From the NCBI GenBank assembly GCA_023419375.1, contig JAEZYD010000057.1, forward strand, positions 1 to 22,234: 22,234 bases of DNA. The letters run 5' to 3'. The notes beneath the pieces were generated by a model that ran no database searches, was not told the DNA's origin, and saw only the letters and a program-made list of their open reading frames with translations. Both the position numbers and the translations under genes were made by a program. The DNA is from Pseudomonadota bacterium (lineage in GTDB: Bacteria > Desulfobacterota > Desulfovibrionia > Desulfovibrionales > Desulfovibrionaceae). Positions 22,127-22,234 of this stretch are shown one piece after another. How positions within the stretch are numbered: position 1 is the first letter of the stretch; each line of letters begins with the position of its first letter.

Positions 22127-22234
22127 TGGACCGTGAGCTAAGGTGGACGTAAGAAGTCAAAGGAGGCTTTTTATGTCCAAATCGAGAAGGAAGTTCACCG
22201 CCGAATTCAAGACCCGCGTTGCCCTTGATGCCCT
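22127..22234 (+). mobile_element. Left end of an IS3-family-like insertion sequence (partial)
   Basis: The terminal region starts near TGGACCGTGAGC (22127) and contains a second GTGGACG at 22143. An AAAGGAGG site and a transposase start follow. The element runs off the window, so the other end and the target duplication cannot be seen. Confidence 0.65.
22173..22234 (+). CDS. IS3-family transposase OrfA, N-terminal fragment
   Basis: Only the first 20 codons are in the window: MSKSRRKFTAEFKTRVALDA. This matches the start of IS3-family OrfA helix-turn-helix proteins (the KSRRKFT.EFK pattern). AAGGAGG lies 6 nt upstream. In IS3 elements OrfA and OrfB are joined by a programmed frameshift to make the active transposase; OrfB is outside the window. 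Confidence 0.85.
   Translation, partial: MSKSRRKFTAEFKTRVALDA

Overview
The window is most likely from a Desulfovibrio-like bacterium (Desulfovibrionaceae). I infer this from gene content and style, not from a database search: GC-rich core genes, RNase Y beside a zapA-6S RNA pair, NikR, FolE2, a glutamyl-Q-tRNA(Asp) synthetase and a YgaP-type membrane rhodanese. About 17.2 kb is ordinary GC-rich chromosome. The last 5 kb is accessory DNA that is clearly AT-richer and sits behind a tRNA-Thr gene.

Layout. Positions 95-683 hold six tandem units of about 100 bp. Each unit carries, on the minus strand, an inverted repeat, then TTGACT, exactly 17 nt, then CATAAA/CATAAC. This looks like an iterated promoter array reading out of the left edge. 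A bidirectional terminator (719-757) closes it off. A minus-strand core block follows: a TRIC-type channel, rny, 6S RNA, zapA, a ZapB-like coiled coil, glmU, a GT2 glycosyltransferase, an OsmC-family protein and mntP. Two exported or membrane proteins of unknown function run on the plus strand (8000-9520) and converge on minus-strand ilvA at a long bidirectional terminator. From 11413 the plus strand carries a Methyltransf_16-like enzyme, nikR and folE2 (overlapping by one base), a short flagellar rod-like protein, a lipoprotein-like NlpC/P60 hydrolase with a Lys/Ser-rich tail, a YgaP-like rhodanese, gluQRS and a small unknown protein.

Accessory end. The tRNA-Thr(CGT) locus (17201-17560) contains two truncated 5' tRNA halves, both cut after the same anticodon-loop position, followed by one intact tRNA. 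This is the footprint expected from successive insertions of elements that carry a 5' tRNA half. Beyond it lie an IncFII RepA-like replication initiator, about 500 bp of palindrome-bearing non-coding DNA, and a three-gene minus-strand operon. The operon encodes a nuclease-fold effector with a C-terminal extension, a small middle protein and a DUF2326 SMC/RecN-like ATPase. This fits an ABC three-component (ABC-3C) predicted conflict/defence system. Its leader has two competing hairpins. The window ends in the start of an IS3-family-like insertion sequence.

Best candidates for something undescribed are the promoter/hairpin array at 95-683, the ABC-3C operon with its leader switch, and the rebuilt tRNA-Thr locus. 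All were read by eye, and no homology search or folding program was run.
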